This document shows positions 62,886 to 64,000 of a stretch of DNA of 64,000 nucleotides, piece after piece. The DNA is from Mesorhizobium_G sp049840935. Lineage in GTDB: Bacteria > Pseudomonadota > Alphaproteobacteria > Rhizobiales > Rhizobiaceae. The stretch lies in the NCBI GenBank assembly GCA_049840935.1, contig JASGJA010000021.1, forward strand, positions 62,001 through 126,000. Reading direction: 5' to 3'. The position numbers were made by a program, and so were the translations under genes. Position 1 is the stretch's first letter, and each line of letters starts with the position of its first letter. Below the pieces are notes generated by a model. That model had not been told where the DNA came from. It saw only the letters and a program-made list of their open reading frames with translations, and ran no database searches.

Positions 62886-63392
62886 ATGCGCCGCATCGCA
62901 GCTATAGCAAGAAACCCAGTCGCAATAGCGCTGGTGGCCGGTCTGGCCATCGCGGGTTGCGCATCGAAAAAGACACCGAACAATGCGGGCGACCTCGGCC
63001 TTGGTGGAGCGGGTGCTGCAACGCCCGGTTCGCCTCAAGACTTCACCGTGAATGTTGGCGACCGCATTTTCTTTGATACCAACTCGTCATCGATTCGTGC
63101 GGACGCACAGCAGACGCTTGCTCGTCAGGCACAGTGGCTCAATCGTTACGGCAACTATGCCATCACTGTCGAAGGCCATGCCGACGAACGGGGTACGCGT
63201 GAATACAACCTTGCACTTGGTGCGCGCCGTGCAGCGGCAACGCGTGACTTCCTGATTTCGCAGGGCGTTGCGGGCAATCGCCTCAAGACGATTTCCTACG
63301 GCAAGGAGCGTCCGGTCGCTGTATGCGACGACATCTCGTGCTGGTCGCAGAACCGTCGTGCGGTTACTGTGCCGCGCGGTGCAGGCAGCTAA
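62886..63392 (+). CDS. pal: peptidoglycan-associated lipoprotein Pal
   Basis: The 168-residue lipoprotein has a lipobox LAIAGC (acylated Cys near residue 25) and an OmpA-like domain with FFDTNSSSIRADAQQTLARQA near 68 and VEGHADERGTREYNLALGARRA near 97, which binds diaminopimelate. It anchors the outer membrane to the cell wall. The stop is followed by a strong terminator, and CpoB follows after that. Confidence 0.95.
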   Translation: MRRIAAIARNPVAIALVAGLAIAGCASKKTPNNAGDLGLGGAGAATPGSPQDFTVNVGDRIFFDTNSSSIRADAQQTLARQAQWLNRYGNYAITVEGHADERGTREYNLALGARRAAATRDFLISQGVAGNRLKTISYGKERPVAVCDDISCWSQNRRAVTVPRGAGS

Positions 63393-63420
63393 TTCCTGCC
63401 GAGAAGGCCAGAATTTGAAA

Positions 63421-63446
63421 GAGCGCCGGGCCTGTCCCGGCGCTTT
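63421..63446 (+). terminator. Rho-independent terminator after pal
   Basis: AGCGCCGGG, loop CCTGT, CCCGGCGCT and TTTT form a perfect 9-bp stem 30 bases after the pal stop codon. Confidence 0.85.
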
Positions 63447-63584
63447 TCGCTTGCGGCGGATTGTTGCCGACTTGCAACAAAGGCGCGCATCTTGCCCGCT
63501 GCGCTGCACACATCAAATTTTGGCCGCTAAGATCGTTCTATTTTAGAGAAGGCCAATGGGCCGACAACAGATTGCGAGAGGCAA

Positions 63585-64000
63585 ATGCAGTTGCGAAGTT
63601 TACTGAGTGGCGCTGTGGCAGCGTTGCTCTTTTGCGGGGTGGCAGAGGCAGCCAGCCTTGGTGTAACGCCGCCTACGCCACAGGGCGGACTGCCGGGCGT
63701 GTTCACTGCGCAAAAGCAGGCACCTATCTTGATGGCGCAGAGCACCAATCAGGCGCTTGATGAGCAGTTGCGCCAGATGAATGGGCGCATTGAAGAACTC
63801 AACTTCCAGATCATGCAGCTTCAGGAGCAAATCCGGAAGATGCAGGAAGACAATGAGTTCCGCTTCCAGGAACTGGAAGATAAAAAGACTGATGCTGGTG
63901 GCGCGAAAGCCCCACGCAAGCACACTATGGCAGACCCGGCTCCACAGCCGGGTTCGCCTTCTGAACTGCCTGCCGCGACCACGCCAGCGGCGCAGCCTAA
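63585..64000 (+). CDS. cpoB: cell division coordinator CpoB (YbgF), 3' end outside window
   Basis: One hundred and thirty-eight codons are visible from an ATG at 63585 and the frame is open to the window end. A signal peptide (LSGAVAALLFCGVAEAASLG) leads to a linker and a coiled coil (LDEQLRQMNGRIEELNFQIM, LQEQIRKMQEDNEFRF), then a Pro/Ala-rich linker. In CpoB a TPR domain should follow. It coordinates outer-membrane constriction with peptidoglycan synthesis. Separation from pal by a terminator suggests partly independent expression. Confidence 0.88.
   Translation, partial: MQLRSLLSGAVAALLFCGVAEAASLGVTPPTPQGGLPGVFTAQKQAPILMAQSTNQALDEQLRQMNGRIEELNFQIMQLQEQIRKMQEDNEFRFQELEDKKTDAGGAKAPRKHTMADPAPQPGSPSELPAATTPAAQP

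Noticed and set aside
1..64000. CRISPR array
   Set aside because: No set of regularly spaced direct repeats with unique spacers was seen on either strand. The 15-bp repeats at 9926-10012 are only four and directly tandem.

Overview
The window reads as a chromosomal segment of an alphaproteobacterium of the Brucellaceae (Ochrobactrum/Brucella/Pseudochrobactrum type). This is inferred from gene content and order, not from a database match. Supporting signs are typical Rhizobiales families (a DUF4164 coiled coil beside tkt, the DUF1013/TrcR cell-cycle regulator, DUF1192, DUF1244, DUF1465, DUF2312, paired DUF465 proteins), 6S RNA upstream of 5-formyltetrahydrofolate cyclo-ligase, an mmgR/suhB-like small RNA, and a ruvCAB-ybgC-tolQRAB-pal-cpoB block.

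Layout. 1-9 kb: central carbon metabolism (tkt, gap, a CPA1 antiporter, pgk, prpE). 9-13 kb: a hydrolase and its divergent OhrR-like regulator sharing a repeat-rich promoter, a DUF1127 protein, a WYL regulator, and trcR. 13-25 kb: two MFS carriers, a quinone oxidoreductase, purEK, rpmJ, pyk, an N-formylglutamate amidohydrolase, msrB and 6S RNA. 25-43 kb: folate cyclo-ligase, YmdB-like phosphoesterase, TerC, YebC, rpmE, an MsbA-type exporter, an orphan TctC, M32 carboxypeptidase, a MotA/OmpA pair, suhB, efp, a Sel1 protein, a thiamine phosphate synthase-like gene and an acyl-CoA ligase. 43.1-55.3 kb: an AT-richer accessory region with two tyrosine recombinases, a broken HUH-type Rep-like gene, an HNH-like protein, a four-gene polysaccharide cluster and an IS5-family element. 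55.4-64 kb: DUF1465, ruvC/ruvA/ruvB, ybgC and the Tol-Pal envelope system.

Two overall observations matter. First, about ten genes are split by small frameshifts, including tkt, ruvB, thiE-like, the OmpA partner, the Sel1 protein and the hydrolase. In the core genes every shift has the same net sense (one extra or two missing bases). Breaks in essential housekeeping genes point to sequence or assembly error at least as much as to real decay. Second, the accessory region is bracketed by an exact 17-bp direct repeat whose left copy lies beside an integrase, so it may be an integrated island. The same repeat also fits a CtrA-type TTAA-N7-TTAA box, so this boundary is a hypothesis.
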